NCBI RefSeq assembly: GCF_030287445.1
Contig: NZ_JASVWB010000002.1
Location: forward strand, 62,001 to 126,000
Direction: 5' to 3'
Length of the DNA: 64,000 bases
Source of the DNA: Streptomyces sp. ALI-76-A
Lineage (GTDB): Bacteria > Actinomycetota > Actinomycetes > Streptomycetales > Streptomycetaceae
Positions 43,833 to 52,640 of this stretch are shown here, piece after piece. The notes below the pieces were generated by a model. It had not been told where the DNA came from, ran no database searches, and worked only from the letters and a program-made list of their open reading frames with translations. The translations under genes were made by a program, and so were the position numbers. How positions within the stretch are numbered: position 1 is the stretch's first letter; every line of letters begins with the position of its first letter.

Positions 43833-44798
43833 TCACTCCTTTGTCGCGCCGGCGAGCATGCCGGACACGAGAGCGCGTTGGGAGAAGAGGAACACGATCA
43901 GAACGGGAACGATGGTCACCAGGGTGGCCAGGGCCAGCTCGGGTCGCATGATCGGGTTTCCCGTGCCGCCGGAGGTGTTGAACAGCGGCGAGGCGGCGAG
44001 CAGGTTGTTCAGCCCCACCTGCGCCGGATATTGCGAGCTGTCGGGCAGCATCACGAACGGCAGGAAGAAGTTGTTCCAGTTGCCGACGAAGTTGAAGAAG
44101 CCGACCAGGGCGATCACGGGCTTGGCCAGCGGCATCGCGATGAGACGGAAGACCTGCCACTCCGAGCAGCCGTCGATGCGCGCCGCGGCCAGCAGGTCGG
44201 AGGGGACGTTGGAGGAGAAGTAGATGTAGGTGAGGTAGACCCCGAACGGGAAGAAGGAGAAGGGCAGGATGACCGACCAGATCGTGCCGTCCAGGTGCAC
44301 CGCGTTCATCCCCAGGTACAGGGGCAGCACCATCGCGGCCGTCGGCATGAGCATCACGAGCATGGTGACGGTGAGCAGCATCCGTCGCCCGATGAACTGG
44401 GTGAGGGCCAGCGCGTACCCGGCGGGGATCGACGTCACCAGGGTCACGGCCAGCGCGCCGAACGTGTAGAGCGCCGAGTTCAGCAGCCAGGTGAGGATGG
44501 CGCCGTCCTGGAACGCGTAGAGGTGGTGCCAGGTGTCGGCGACCGCGCCGAGAGAGCCGAAGGAGAACGGGTTGTCCCGCACGATCTGGCCGTCGGTCTT
44601 GGTCGGGGCCAGCAGAAGCCACACCACCGGCACACAGAAGAACAGCGTGGACAGGCCCATGACGACGAGCCAGGCCAGCCGGGCGGCCAGTGAGCTTGGG
44701 CGGCGCTTGGGGCGCATGGGCTTCCTCGGGCTGGTGCGGCCGCCGGCGGTACGGGGCGGCGGGGTCCGGCGGGCTGTGGTCGTGGGAGCTGTGGTCAT
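43833..44798 (-). CDS. Carbohydrate ABC transporter permease (MalG type)
   Basis: 321 residues. A basic N-terminal tail is followed by six hydrophobic segments beginning LAWLVVMGLSTLFFCVPVVW. The cytoplasmic EAA-type loop reads ARIDGCSEWQVFRLIAMPLA (about 210-230). The C-terminus LFSQRALVSGMLAGATKE is typical of MalG-like (CUT1) subunits. Start overlaps the stop of the other permease by four bases. Confidence 0.92.
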   Translation of the reverse strand: MTTAPTTTARRTPPPRTAGGRTSPRKPMRPKRRPSSLAARLAWLVVMGLSTLFFCVPVVWLLLAPTKTDGQIVRDNPFSFGSLGAVADTWHHLYAFQDGAILTWLLNSALYTFGALAVTLVTSIPAGYALALTQFIGRRMLLTVTMLVMLMPTAAMVLPLYLGMNAVHLDGTIWSVILPFSFFPFGVYLTYIYFSSNVPSDLLAAARIDGCSEWQVFRLIAMPLAKPVIALVGFFNFVGNWNNFFLPFVMLPDSSQYPAQVGLNNLLAASPLFNTSGGTGNPIMRPELALATLVTIVPVLIVFLFSQRALVSGMLAGATKE

Positions 44799-45715
44799 CC
44801 TTCGTCCCTGTCGAACAGGCCGGTACGGAAGACGACGAGCGCCGCGCAGGCGAGGCCCAGGATGAGGAGGTCGACGGAGAGCGCCGCCGCGCCGTTGAAG
44901 TCGCCTGCCTGGAAGGCGTACTGGTAGGAGAGCTGGTTCGGTGACCAGCTGTCGGGGATCATGCCCCAGCTGGCGAGGGAGACCAGTTGCGGCTCGACGA
45001 AGAGCTGGGTGCCGGCCGCGAAGGCCAGGATCAGCATGTACGCGATCCACTTGGTGATCATCGGGATCTGGATGCGCAGGGCGATCTGGAGCGTGCTGGC
45101 GCCGTCGATGCGGGCGGCCTCCAGGATCTCGTCCGGGATGCTGTTGAGCGCGCCGTACATGACCACGATCCAGCCGCCGGCCCCGGTCCAGAAGGCGATG
45201 ACGGTGAAGAGCACCGGCAGGTGACCGGGGGCGTTGACCTGGGCGAGGGTGTTCCAGCCGAAGCCCTTCAGCAGCCAGCCGACGGGGCTGGCTGCCGGGT
45301 CGAGGAGGATCAGGAAGAGCAGGACGCTCGCCACCCCGGCGAGGGCACCCGGCAGGTAGAACAGGAACCGCAGGCTGGTGGAGGTTCTGCGCATGCGGCC
45401 GTGCAGCATCAGGGAGAGCAGCACCACCAGGATCATCAGGCTGGCCAGCCACACCACCAGGTACAGGCCGATGTGGAGGAAGGCCGGTCCGAAGCGGTAG
45501 TCGGTGAACGTCCGGGTGAAGTTGCCGATCCCGACGAGCTGGTTGCGGGAGTTGGACAGCGCCAGCCACACCGCGTAACAAGTGGGCAGGACGCCGAAGG
45601 CGAGCAGGAGGAGGACATAGCCGGAGACGAAGACGTAACCGGCGCGTCCGACCGGGTTGCGGGCCGAGCGGCCGCCGCGGCGGCCGCTCCGCTCCGTTGC
45701 GAGGTGGGTGGTCAT
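44795..45715 (-). CDS. Carbohydrate ABC transporter permease (MalF type)
   Basis: 306 residues, six hydrophobic segments beginning GYVFVSGYVLLLLAFGVLPT. The EAA loop is ARIDGASTLQIALRIQIPMI near residues 210-230. Pairs with the MalG-like subunit encoded next. Cognate ATPase is not in the cluster; CUT1 systems in Streptomyces often use the shared MsiK ATPase encoded elsewhere. Confidence 0.92.
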   Translation of the reverse strand: MTTHLATERSGRRGGRSARNPVGRAGYVFVSGYVLLLLAFGVLPTCYAVWLALSNSRNQLVGIGNFTRTFTDYRFGPAFLHIGLYLVVWLASLMILVVLLSLMLHGRMRRTSTSLRFLFYLPGALAGVASVLLFLILLDPAASPVGWLLKGFGWNTLAQVNAPGHLPVLFTVIAFWTGAGGWIVVMYGALNSIPDEILEAARIDGASTLQIALRIQIPMITKWIAYMLILAFAAGTQLFVEPQLVSLASWGMIPDSWSPNQLSYQYAFQAGDFNGAAALSVDLLILGLACAALVVFRTGLFDRDEG

Positions 45716-45727
45716 CGGTCCGCTTCG

Positions 45728-47092
45728 CTAGTTGACGGTGTATCCGAGAGACGTGGCCTTGTCGGTGATGGCCGTCTGCCAGGTGCCCAGGGTGTCGGTG
45801 AGGGTCTTGTCGGAGTTCAGGGCCGGGATCACGGTGGAGGAGTAGATCGCTTCCTGGCTGTACTGGGTGGCGGACCAGCCGGGCCAGACGAGTTCCGCCG
45901 CCTCCTGGAAGACCGGGCTGACGTCCTCGGCGAAGTAGCCGGTCTTCTGCTGGCCGGCGAGCCAGGCGACGGCTGCCTGCTTGTGCGCGGGATAGGTACC
46001 CGCGGTGGCCTGGTAGGCCTTGGAGGTGGCCATCCAGGTCACCAGGTCGGAAGCCGCCTTGAGGTTCTTGCTGTGGGAGGAGACGAACCACAGACCACCG
46101 CCGACGTTGCCGGTGTAGTTCTTGTCGTCGCCCTCGAACTTCAGCGGTGAGGCGGCGGCGATCTGCCCCTTGGGGATTTTGAAGGTGGAGTTGAAGAGCA
46201 CCTGGCCGTACCAGGAAGGGCCGGGGAGCATGAGGACCTTGCTCGCCTTGTTCTTGATGAAGCCGGCGCTGAAGACGGTGTCCTTGGAGACCGAGCCCTT
46301 GGAGATCAGGCTGTCGAGCAGCTTGGCCATCCGGGTGCACTTGGGATCCTGCAGGTCGACCTTGACCTTCTTGGTGCCGGTCGCCGTGCTGGCAGGGCAC
46401 TGGCTCGCCCAGAAGTACACCTCGGGGCTCCAGGCGTCCCCGGCGGTTCCGACCAGGTAGCCGGGGTGCTCCTTGGCGACCTTCTTGCCGAGTGCCTGGT
46501 ACTCCTCCCAGGTGGTCGGGACGGAGTACCCGAACTTGTCCATGAGCTTCTTGTTGTACCAGAGCACGTTCTGGGCCAGGTCGTTGCGCAGGCAGTAGGT
46601 GTTGCCGTTGAAGGTGCAGGGGTCCAGCGCGCCGTCGGCGAAGCCCTTGAGCTCGGACGGGGGGACCACGCCCTGGTTGAGGGGTGCGGCATAGGGGGTC
46701 TTGCCCTGGGATGCCCAGCTGGCGTCGTTGACATTGGCGCTGAAGGCGACGTCAGGCCATCCGCTGCCGGTCCGGTCGAACAGCTGGACCTTGGTCTGCA
46801 GGTCGTTGGCGCCGTTGGCGTTGCCGCTGTACGTGACGATCTTGATCTTCGCGTCCGGGTGCGCCTTCTGGTACGCCTTTACGCCAGGCACCCGGGTGGC
46901 GTCCGCCCAGACCGTGATCTCGCTGCCTTCCTTCTGCGCGACAGGCTTGAAGGCTCCCGGGGAGGCAGTCGTCGCCGGTGCGGGGTCCGCGCTGCCGCAG
47001 GCGGCGAGCGTGAGCAGGGAGACGGCGCCCAGGACGGCGACGGCCGTGTGTCTGAGCTGGCGGCGGGAGGAAACCGGAACGTCGTCGTTCAT
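45728..47092 (-). CDS. Sugar ABC transporter substrate-binding lipoprotein (CUT1)
   Basis: 454 residues. N-terminal basic region, hydrophobic segment and lipobox LAAC (Cys near residue 32). The mature part includes GSEITVWADATRVPGVKAYQ and later GWPDVAFSANVNDASWASQG, NTYCLRNDLAQNVLWYNKKL and GYSVPTTWEEYQALGKKVAK, features of family 1 extracellular solute-binding proteins. It is 12 bp upstream of the first permease gene. Expected ligand: fucose or a fucose-containing oligosaccharide, from context. Confidence 0.92.
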   Translation of the reverse strand: MNDDVPVSSRRQLRHTAVAVLGAVSLLTLAACGSADPAPATTASPGAFKPVAQKEGSEITVWADATRVPGVKAYQKAHPDAKIKIVTYSGNANGANDLQTKVQLFDRTGSGWPDVAFSANVNDASWASQGKTPYAAPLNQGVVPPSELKGFADGALDPCTFNGNTYCLRNDLAQNVLWYNKKLMDKFGYSVPTTWEEYQALGKKVAKEHPGYLVGTAGDAWSPEVYFWASQCPASTATGTKKVKVDLQDPKCTRMAKLLDSLISKGSVSKDTVFSAGFIKNKASKVLMLPGPSWYGQVLFNSTFKIPKGQIAAASPLKFEGDDKNYTGNVGGGLWFVSSHSKNLKAASDLVTWMATSKAYQATAGTYPAHKQAAVAWLAGQQKTGYFAEDVSPVFQEAAELVWPGWSATQYSQEAIYSSTVIPALNSDKTLTDTLGTWQTAITDKATSLGYTVN

Positions 47093-47187
47093 GACTGACC
47101 TCAGATCTTAGGAAATGGCGCACAGCGATGAGAGGCGCCGCATTCGGGGTGTTCGGGACAGGCGGTTCGGGCTTGGGGCTCCGGCCA

Positions 47188-48303
47188 TCAGGCCCGGGGC
47201 GGGGTAACAGTCTCCTTGTCGACAAATGCCTGAAGGGCGGGAGGGTAGTCCAGGCCCGCCGGAAGGGCGACGCCCGGACCGGTCGGGGCGTGGACCAGGC
47301 CGTGGGCGTCGATGCCGCTCTCGCGGCTGATGGGGTTTCCCATGACCAGCGACTCGTAGTAGGTGGTGTTCGAGATGGCCATACACAGGTGCCGGTTGGG
47401 GATCTCCGGTCCGTGCACCTCAGCGCGCAGCCGGTAGGCGTCGGCAAGGTGGGCGGTGCGCATAGCTCCGGTGAAGCCGCCACGCAGTTGCGTGGAGGCG
47501 CGGACTCCGAAGGTGGCGGCGCCGGCCTGGATGAAATCGGCCGAGTTCATGTGCGCCCCGTCGGAGGTCTCGGCCACGAGGAGGGGAACGGCCACCGCGT
47601 CGGCGAGACGCTTGTACGCGGTGACGCTGAACTCCCTCATCGGCTCCTCGTACCAGAGGTAGTCGGCGTCCGAGAGGGCGTGCCCGAGATGGATCGCGTC
47701 GGGGAGGTCGAAGCCCGCCGACCCGTCGAACATCAGTGGGATGTCGTCCCCCACATGTTCACGCAACGCCACCGACAGGCGGGCGTCGCGGCGGGCGTCA
47801 CCCCAGGCGTGAAGCTTGATGGCGGGGTAACCGAGCTCCAGGGCCTGGTCGGCGATGTCCAGGTACTCCTCGACCGAGGAGTAGGTGACAGTGGAGGCGT
47901 AGGCGGGTATCGAGGTGCGGTAACCGCCGAGCATCTGCCAGGTGGGCCGGTCGGCGAGTCGTCCGGCCAGGTCCCACAGCGCGGTGTCGACCAGCCCCAG
48001 CAGGTAGAGCGGCAGCTCCTCCGTGCGGTCCACCTCCCACATACGGTGCCAGAGCCATTCCCGCTGCAGGGGATCCTGCCCCACCAACTCCGCGCGCAGT
48101 ACGCGGTCCAGCAGATCCGCCAGGATGACCCCACTGCCCCGCCGAGGGGACATCGCCACCCCCTCGACCCCTTCGTCCGTGCGGATGCGCAGCACCGCGG
48201 CCTCGCCCTCGGACGGGCTGCCCAGGAGTCCGTCCCGCCAGACGAAGGGGGGACTGGCTCCCGGCACCCGGACCGGATGGCTCTCGACTTCGGCAATGTG
48301 CAC
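47188..48303 (-). CDS. Enolase-superfamily sugar-acid dehydratase, probable L-fuconate dehydratase role
   Basis: 371 residues from GTG 48303, 8 bp after AAGGGG; GTG 48312 would add three. Mandelate-racemase subgroup features: K163-x-H165 in AIKLHAWGD, metal ligands D193 (FDGSAGF), E219 (WYEEPM) and E245 (AETSDG), and a late His in AEVHGPEIPN. It is shorter than classical L-fuconate dehydratase (about 440 residues), and the K-x-H pair differs from the usual K-x-K, so it may be a distinct dehydratase isofunctional in this pathway. First gene of the operon, facing the GntR regulator. Confidence 0.85.
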   Translation of the reverse strand: MHIAEVESHPVRVPGASPPFVWRDGLLGSPSEGEAAVLRIRTDEGVEGVAMSPRRGSGVILADLLDRVLRAELVGQDPLQREWLWHRMWEVDRTEELPLYLLGLVDTALWDLAGRLADRPTWQMLGGYRTSIPAYASTVTYSSVEEYLDIADQALELGYPAIKLHAWGDARRDARLSVALREHVGDDIPLMFDGSAGFDLPDAIHLGHALSDADYLWYEEPMREFSVTAYKRLADAVAVPLLVAETSDGAHMNSADFIQAGAATFGVRASTQLRGGFTGAMRTAHLADAYRLRAEVHGPEIPNRHLCMAISNTTYYESLVMGNPISRESGIDAHGLVHAPTGPGVALPAGLDYPPALQAFVDKETVTPPRA

Positions 48304-48346
48304 GGCTTGCACCCCTTGTAGCGGGAAGTACTGCTGCGAAATTTTC

Positions 48347-48370
48347 GTGTAACGTAAGTCGTCATACGAA
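48347..48370. promoter_or_regulatory. GntR-type operator in the enolase/GntR divergent promoter
   Basis: A 24-bp element starting GTGTAACGTAAG and ending GTCATACGAA (48347-48370). With the preceding TTC it forms an imperfect dyad TTCGT...ACGAA. Its reverse complement matches 49298-49321 in 20 of 24 positions. Probable binding site of the GntR protein at 48433. Confidence 0.78.
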
Positions 48371-48432
48371 TGCTGTCAAGGAGTTTCCGCGCAGTAGACT
48401 CGCCGCCATCCGTATCAGCAAGGGGGACCCGC

Positions 48433-49200
48433 ATGGCCAAGGACAGCACCGGCGGAACAGGAGAGCCTCCCGTTCTCAAGCCCTGGCCCAAGCGTCCGGC
48501 TCGACTGGCGCAGGCCGTCATGGAGAGCCTCACCGACACGATCGTGTCGGGCGGCATCCCCCCGGGCTCGACCCTGCCGGTCGAACCCGAGCTCTGCGAG
48601 ACGTTCGGCGTCAGCCGGATCACCATCCGCGAGGCGGTCAAGTCCCTGGAGGCCAAGGGGCTGGTCCTGGCCCGGCAGGGCTACGGCACCACCGTCACCC
48701 CGCCCGAGGAGTGGAACCTCCTCGACCCCGTCGTGCTCGCCGCGACCGTCCAGCACGACGACCAGCTCGTCGTCCTCGACCAGTTGGTCGACATCCGGTC
48801 GACACTGGAGGCCCAGATGGCGGCCCAAGCGGCGGAGTCGGCCACCGACGAAGACCTGCGAGCCATCGAGCGGCTGCTCGCCCGGCTCGACGAGGAGACC
48901 GCCGCCCCGGCGCGCTTCATCGAGACCGATGTTGCCTTCCACGACCGGATCCTGCAGGCATCCCACAACAGGCTCGGCCGTTCCATCATCCGGATCCTCC
49001 ACGCCCAGGCACGCACGACGTTCCTGTACAACGGCACACCGGACGCGATCGCGTGCGAGCGGGCCAACGCAGAGCACCACGCGGTCGCCGAGCGGCTGCT
49101 GGCCCGGGACCCCGACGGGGCCGCGCAGGCCATGGCGGCACACATTCAAACCGCCTGGAGCCGCCGTCGCTCGCCCAACGTCGGCTCCCCCGCCTCCTGA
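48433..49200 (+). CDS. GntR-family (FadR subfamily, FCD domain) regulator
   Basis: 255 residues from ATG 48433 after AGGGGGA. The winged helix reads RLAQAVMESLTDTIVSGGIP, PGSTLPVEPELCETFGVSRI and TIREAVKSLEAKGLVLARQG (residues 24-85). The FCD domain (about 115-245) shows ETDVAFHDRILQASHN and NAEHHAVAERL with metal-site Asp/His residues. Divergent from the dehydratase/transport operon and carrying a matching operator in its own promoter, it probably represses the whole cluster and the GH141-like gene. Confidence 0.9.
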   Translation: MAKDSTGGTGEPPVLKPWPKRPARLAQAVMESLTDTIVSGGIPPGSTLPVEPELCETFGVSRITIREAVKSLEAKGLVLARQGYGTTVTPPEEWNLLDPVVLAATVQHDDQLVVLDQLVDIRSTLEAQMAAQAAESATDEDLRAIERLLARLDEETAAPARFIETDVAFHDRILQASHNRLGRSIIRILHAQARTTFLYNGTPDAIACERANAEHHAVAERLLARDPDGAAQAMAAHIQTAWSRRRSPNVGSPAS

Positions 49201-49297
49201 AAGCACCCGCACCGACCCGCCCCCGAGCCGAACCGGCCGGGGGCGTTCGCATGTCCAGGTCCCAGCCGAGTCGACAGCGCGCGACCTATTGACGAAA

Positions 49298-49321
49298 TTC
49301 GTATGACGTCTAATGTTACAT
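49298..49321. promoter_or_regulatory. Second copy of the GntR operator, inverted, before the GH141-like gene
   Basis: TTCGTATGACGTC (49298-49310) followed by TAATGTTACAT (49311-49321): the reverse complement agrees with 48347-48370 at 20 of 24 bases. It lies 88 bp upstream of ATG 49409. Places the large secreted hydrolase in the same regulon. Confidence 0.78.
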
Positions 49322-49408
49322 CGCTATTACCCCTTCCCCTCTTGCCGCTGGGCTCTCCCCTGCCCGCCAAGAGCACCACGGGCCCCCGAACCTCCCGGAA
49401 GGTGCCAC

Positions 49409-52400
49409 ATGCGAACCACCCGCATACGTCCATCGGTCCCTGACCATCTCCGATCATGGCTGGCCACAGCCGCCGTCTTCACTGCCTCGACCGCGGCAGT
49501 CCTCACCCAGGCCGGCCTCGCCTTCGCGGCCGGCACGACGCTCTACGCCGCACCGAACGGCTCCGGCACCGCCTGCTCCGCGAGCCAGCCGTGTTCCCTC
49601 ACCCAGGCCAAGACCCAGGTGCGGGCGCTCAACGACGCCATGACGGGTGACATCACCGTCGAGCTCGCCGACGGCACCTACCGGCTCTCCGCGCCGCTCA
49701 CCTTCACCTCGGCGGACTCCGGCACAGGCGGCTACACGGTGAACTGGAAGGCCGCGCTGGGCGCCCGCCCCGTCATCACCGGAGCGCAGAAGGCCACCGG
49801 CTGGACCGTGCAGGACTCGGCCAAGAACATCTGGAAGGCCGACGTCGGCACCGGCTTCGACACGCGCCACCTGTCCGTCGACGGCACCCTGGCCACCAGG
49901 GCCCGCGCCGAGGTCACCCGCTCCCACCTGACCGCGACCACCAGCGGCTACACGTTCACGAACAGCTCACTGAGCTACCTCAACAGCCTCGCGCACCCCG
50001 GCCGGACCGAGATCCACGGCATCGGATCCTTCACCGACCGCTATGCCCCGGTGACCGACATCAGCAACGGCACCATCACCATGGCCCAGCCCTCGTGGGA
50101 CAACAACACGTTCGGCTACGACACCCTGACCAGCCCCTTCCACGCCGGCCCCCTCTACATCGAGAACGCCTACGAATTCCTCGACACGGCCGGCGAGTGG
50201 TACCTCGACACCGCTGCCGGCACCCTGTACTACAAGCCGCCCACCGGGCAGGATATGAGCCAGACCGACGTCGAGGTGCCGAAGCTGGAGTCGCTCATCG
50301 GCGTCGGAGGGACCTACTCCTCCCCCGCCACCCACATCGCCTTCTCAGGGCTGCAGTTCTCGGGCACCAGCTGGCTGGACCCCACCACCCACGGCTACGC
50401 CAGCCAGCAGACCGGCGCCTACATCTCCGGCACCTGGGACCGCCCGTCGGACGCGCTGACCTCGTGCCAGAGCGGCTGCAAGCTCTTCGAGGCGACACGC
50501 CCCCACTGGGACCAGATGCCCTCCGCCGTCCAGGTCTCGGCCGCCGACCACATCACGTTCACCGGTAACCGGTTCACCCAGCTCGGACAGAGCGGCCTCG
50601 GCATCGGCAACGACGCCAACGCCCACACCACCGGCGTGGGACTCGGAGCCGACACCATCACCGCGACGGGCAACGTCTTCACCCAGGACGCGGGCGGCGG
50701 CATCGTCGTCGGCGGCCTTCAGGCGGACGCGCATCATCCCAGTGACGGCCGGATGACCAACAAGAACATCACACTGAGCAACAACCTCATCCACGACGTG
50801 GCGCTGGAGTACCGCGACATGTCGGCCATCCTCGTCACCTACGTGAACGGCGCGACCGTCTCGCACAACGAGGTGTACAACCTGCCCTACTCCGGCATCA
50901 CCATCGGCTACGGCTGGGGCGTCAACGACATCGGCGGCAGCCAGGACTACGTCAACCGGGGCCTGTACAGCTACCAGCCCACCTACACGACGGCGACCAC
51001 CGCAGCGAACAACCACGTCACCGACAACTACATCCACGACCTCATGCAGCAGATGACCGACGGCGGCTGCATGTACACCCTGTCGGCGTCACCGGGCAGC
51101 TCCTTCGAACGCAACTACTGCCACAACAACAACGGTTGGTTCGGCTTCTACCACGACGAGGGCTCCCGGAACTTCACGGACACCAACAACGTCTTCCGCA
51201 ACACCGGCCGCTGGGCTCAGCAGAACAGCACCTCGGTCAACAACACCGGCGCCCTGACCCTGACCGACAACTGGACGAGCAACAGTTCCACGATCATCAC
51301 CAACACCGACGGCCGCGGCAACGCGGTGAGCGGCACCGTCGTCGTCAGCAACGGCAACTGGCCGTCAGCCGCCAAGACGGTCATGGACAACGCCGGCATC
51401 CAGCCCCTGTACCGTCCGCTGACCACCGACCCCGTCAGCTCCCCCTACAGCGCCTACTCCTCCACCCCCGCCCACACCGGCCAGAGCGGTGGCCACTTCA
51501 CGATCACCGACGCGGGCCAGGACATCTGGGGTGCCGGCGGACAGCACGACGACGAGTACGGCACCGTCTTCCGAAACGGGGCAGCTGTCGACGGCACGTC
51601 GGTGACCGCCCGGGTCGACAGCCTGGACAACACCAACGGCTGGGCCAAGGCCGGCGTCGTCCTGCGCAATGACCTCACGAACGACGGCTCCTCCGCCGGA
51701 TACGCGGCAGTGGTGGTGACCCCGAGCAACGGCGTCAGCTTCCAGCGGGACTCCAACGCCGACGGCTACCTCGACCAGCTCACGAACACCGCCGCCGCCG
51801 TCAAGGCACCGGTCTGGCTGCGCCTCACCCGCACCGCCACCCAGGTGTCCGCCCACTACTCCACCGACGGATCCACCTTCACCCAGGTCGGCTCGACGGT
51901 GACCCTGCCGTCCATGGCGGCCACCCAGGACGCCGGTGTCATCCACACAGCCCACAGCACCACCGCCGGCAGCGCGACCTTCAGCAACCTGCGCATCGTC
52001 ACCTCTCCCTACAAGGCATACAGCTCGATTCCGGCCGCCGTCAGCCAAAGCGGCCAAGTGACCTCCCTGACCAACGCGGGCATCGACATATGGCGCTCCG
52101 GCACGGCCTACGACGACGAGTACTCCGCCGCCTACCAGACCGGGGCCGCTGGAACATCCTCGACCGTCACCGTCCGCGTCACCAGTCAGGACAAGACCAA
52201 TGGCTGGGCCAAAGCCGGCCTGATGCTGCGCAACAACATCGCCTCCGCCGGCTCGTCCACCGGGTACCTCGTCCTCGCCACCACCCCCGGCAACGGAATC
52301 GCCCTGTCGTCGGACTCCAACAGTGACGGCTACCTCGACACCAACACCATCAAGACCGGAAGCGCCACCACCGCCCCGGTCTGGCTCCGCCTGGTCAGAA

Positions 52401-52567
52401 GCGGCACGTCGGTCACCGGCTCCTACTCCGCCAACGGCACCACCTGGACCACTGTCGGAACCGCGACACTGACCGGGGCGAACAGCACCCTGGACGCGGG
52501 CATGTTCTCCACGGCCCACGCCGGCAGTCCCGGCACCGCCAACTTCAGCCAGTTCTCCGTCAGCTGA
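49409..52567 (+). CDS. Secreted GH141-like right-handed beta-helix glycoside hydrolase
   Basis: 1052 residues from ATG 49409 after GGAAGG; a longer upstream frame crosses the operator. Residues 1-45 are a signal peptide ending near AFAAG. The catalytic region (about 45-660) begins TLYAAPNGSGTACSASQPCS and LTQAKTQVRALNDAMTGDIT, then has beta-helix motifs such as HITFTGNRFTQLGQSGLGIG, ITLSNNLIHDVALEYRDMSA and SFERNYCHNNNGWFGFYHDE, the pattern of GH141 (founding members: alpha-L-fucosidase and xylanase). Two C-terminal repeats of about 185 residues, each opening SPYSAYSS/SPYKAYSS and containing DIW(G/R)...DDEY and NGWAKAG, look like carbohydrate-binding beta-sandwiches. A terminator follows. Confidence 0.85.
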   Translation: MRTTRIRPSVPDHLRSWLATAAVFTASTAAVLTQAGLAFAAGTTLYAAPNGSGTACSASQPCSLTQAKTQVRALNDAMTGDITVELADGTYRLSAPLTFTSADSGTGGYTVNWKAALGARPVITGAQKATGWTVQDSAKNIWKADVGTGFDTRHLSVDGTLATRARAEVTRSHLTATTSGYTFTNSSLSYLNSLAHPGRTEIHGIGSFTDRYAPVTDISNGTITMAQPSWDNNTFGYDTLTSPFHAGPLYIENAYEFLDTAGEWYLDTAAGTLYYKPPTGQDMSQTDVEVPKLESLIGVGGTYSSPATHIAFSGLQFSGTSWLDPTTHGYASQQTGAYISGTWDRPSDALTSCQSGCKLFEATRPHWDQMPSAVQVSAADHITFTGNRFTQLGQSGLGIGNDANAHTTGVGLGADTITATGNVFTQDAGGGIVVGGLQADAHHPSDGRMTNKNITLSNNLIHDVALEYRDMSAILVTYVNGATVSHNEVYNLPYSGITIGYGWGVNDIGGSQDYVNRGLYSYQPTYTTATTAANNHVTDNYIHDLMQQMTDGGCMYTLSASPGSSFERNYCHNNNGWFGFYHDEGSRNFTDTNNVFRNTGRWAQQNSTSVNNTGALTLTDNWTSNSSTIITNTDGRGNAVSGTVVVSNGNWPSAAKTVMDNAGIQPLYRPLTTDPVSSPYSAYSSTPAHTGQSGGHFTITDAGQDIWGAGGQHDDEYGTVFRNGAAVDGTSVTARVDSLDNTNGWAKAGVVLRNDLTNDGSSAGYAAVVVTPSNGVSFQRDSNADGYLDQLTNTAAAVKAPVWLRLTRTATQVSAHYSTDGSTFTQVGSTVTLPSMAATQDAGVIHTAHSTTAGSATFSNLRIVTSPYKAYSSIPAAVSQSGQVTSLTNAGIDIWRSGTAYDDEYSAAYQTGAAGTSSTVTVRVTSQDKTNGWAKAGLMLRNNIASAGSSTGYLVLATTPGNGIALSSDSNSDGYLDTNTIKTGSATTAPVWLRLVRSGTSVTGSYSANGTTWTTVGTATLTGANSTLDAGMFSTAHAGSPGTANFSQFSVS

Positions 52568-52599
52568 CGAAACGGTTCGGGCCACGATCTCCGAAACCA

Positions 52600-52640
52600 G
52601 CTCCGCGTGCCGGTGCGGCCTCCGCACCGGCACGCGGAGC
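52600..52640 (+). terminator. Strong terminator of the GH141-like gene
   Basis: Perfect 19-bp stem, 52600-52618 with 52622-52640, around a 3-nt loop CCT (52619-52621). The inner arms contain GTGCCGGTGCGG and CCGCACCGGCAC. No U-tract, as usual in high-GC hosts. Confidence 0.85.

Noticed and set aside
43833..46400. An 855-codon minus-strand frame covering both permeases
   Set aside because: Only the last 321 codons are a protein (MalG-like). The rest is a shadow of the MalF-like and binding-protein genes.
51365..52633. 422-codon frame opposite the GH141-like gene
   Set aside because: Shadow frame rich in Gly and Val; the plus strand has a continuous signal-peptide-bearing enzyme.
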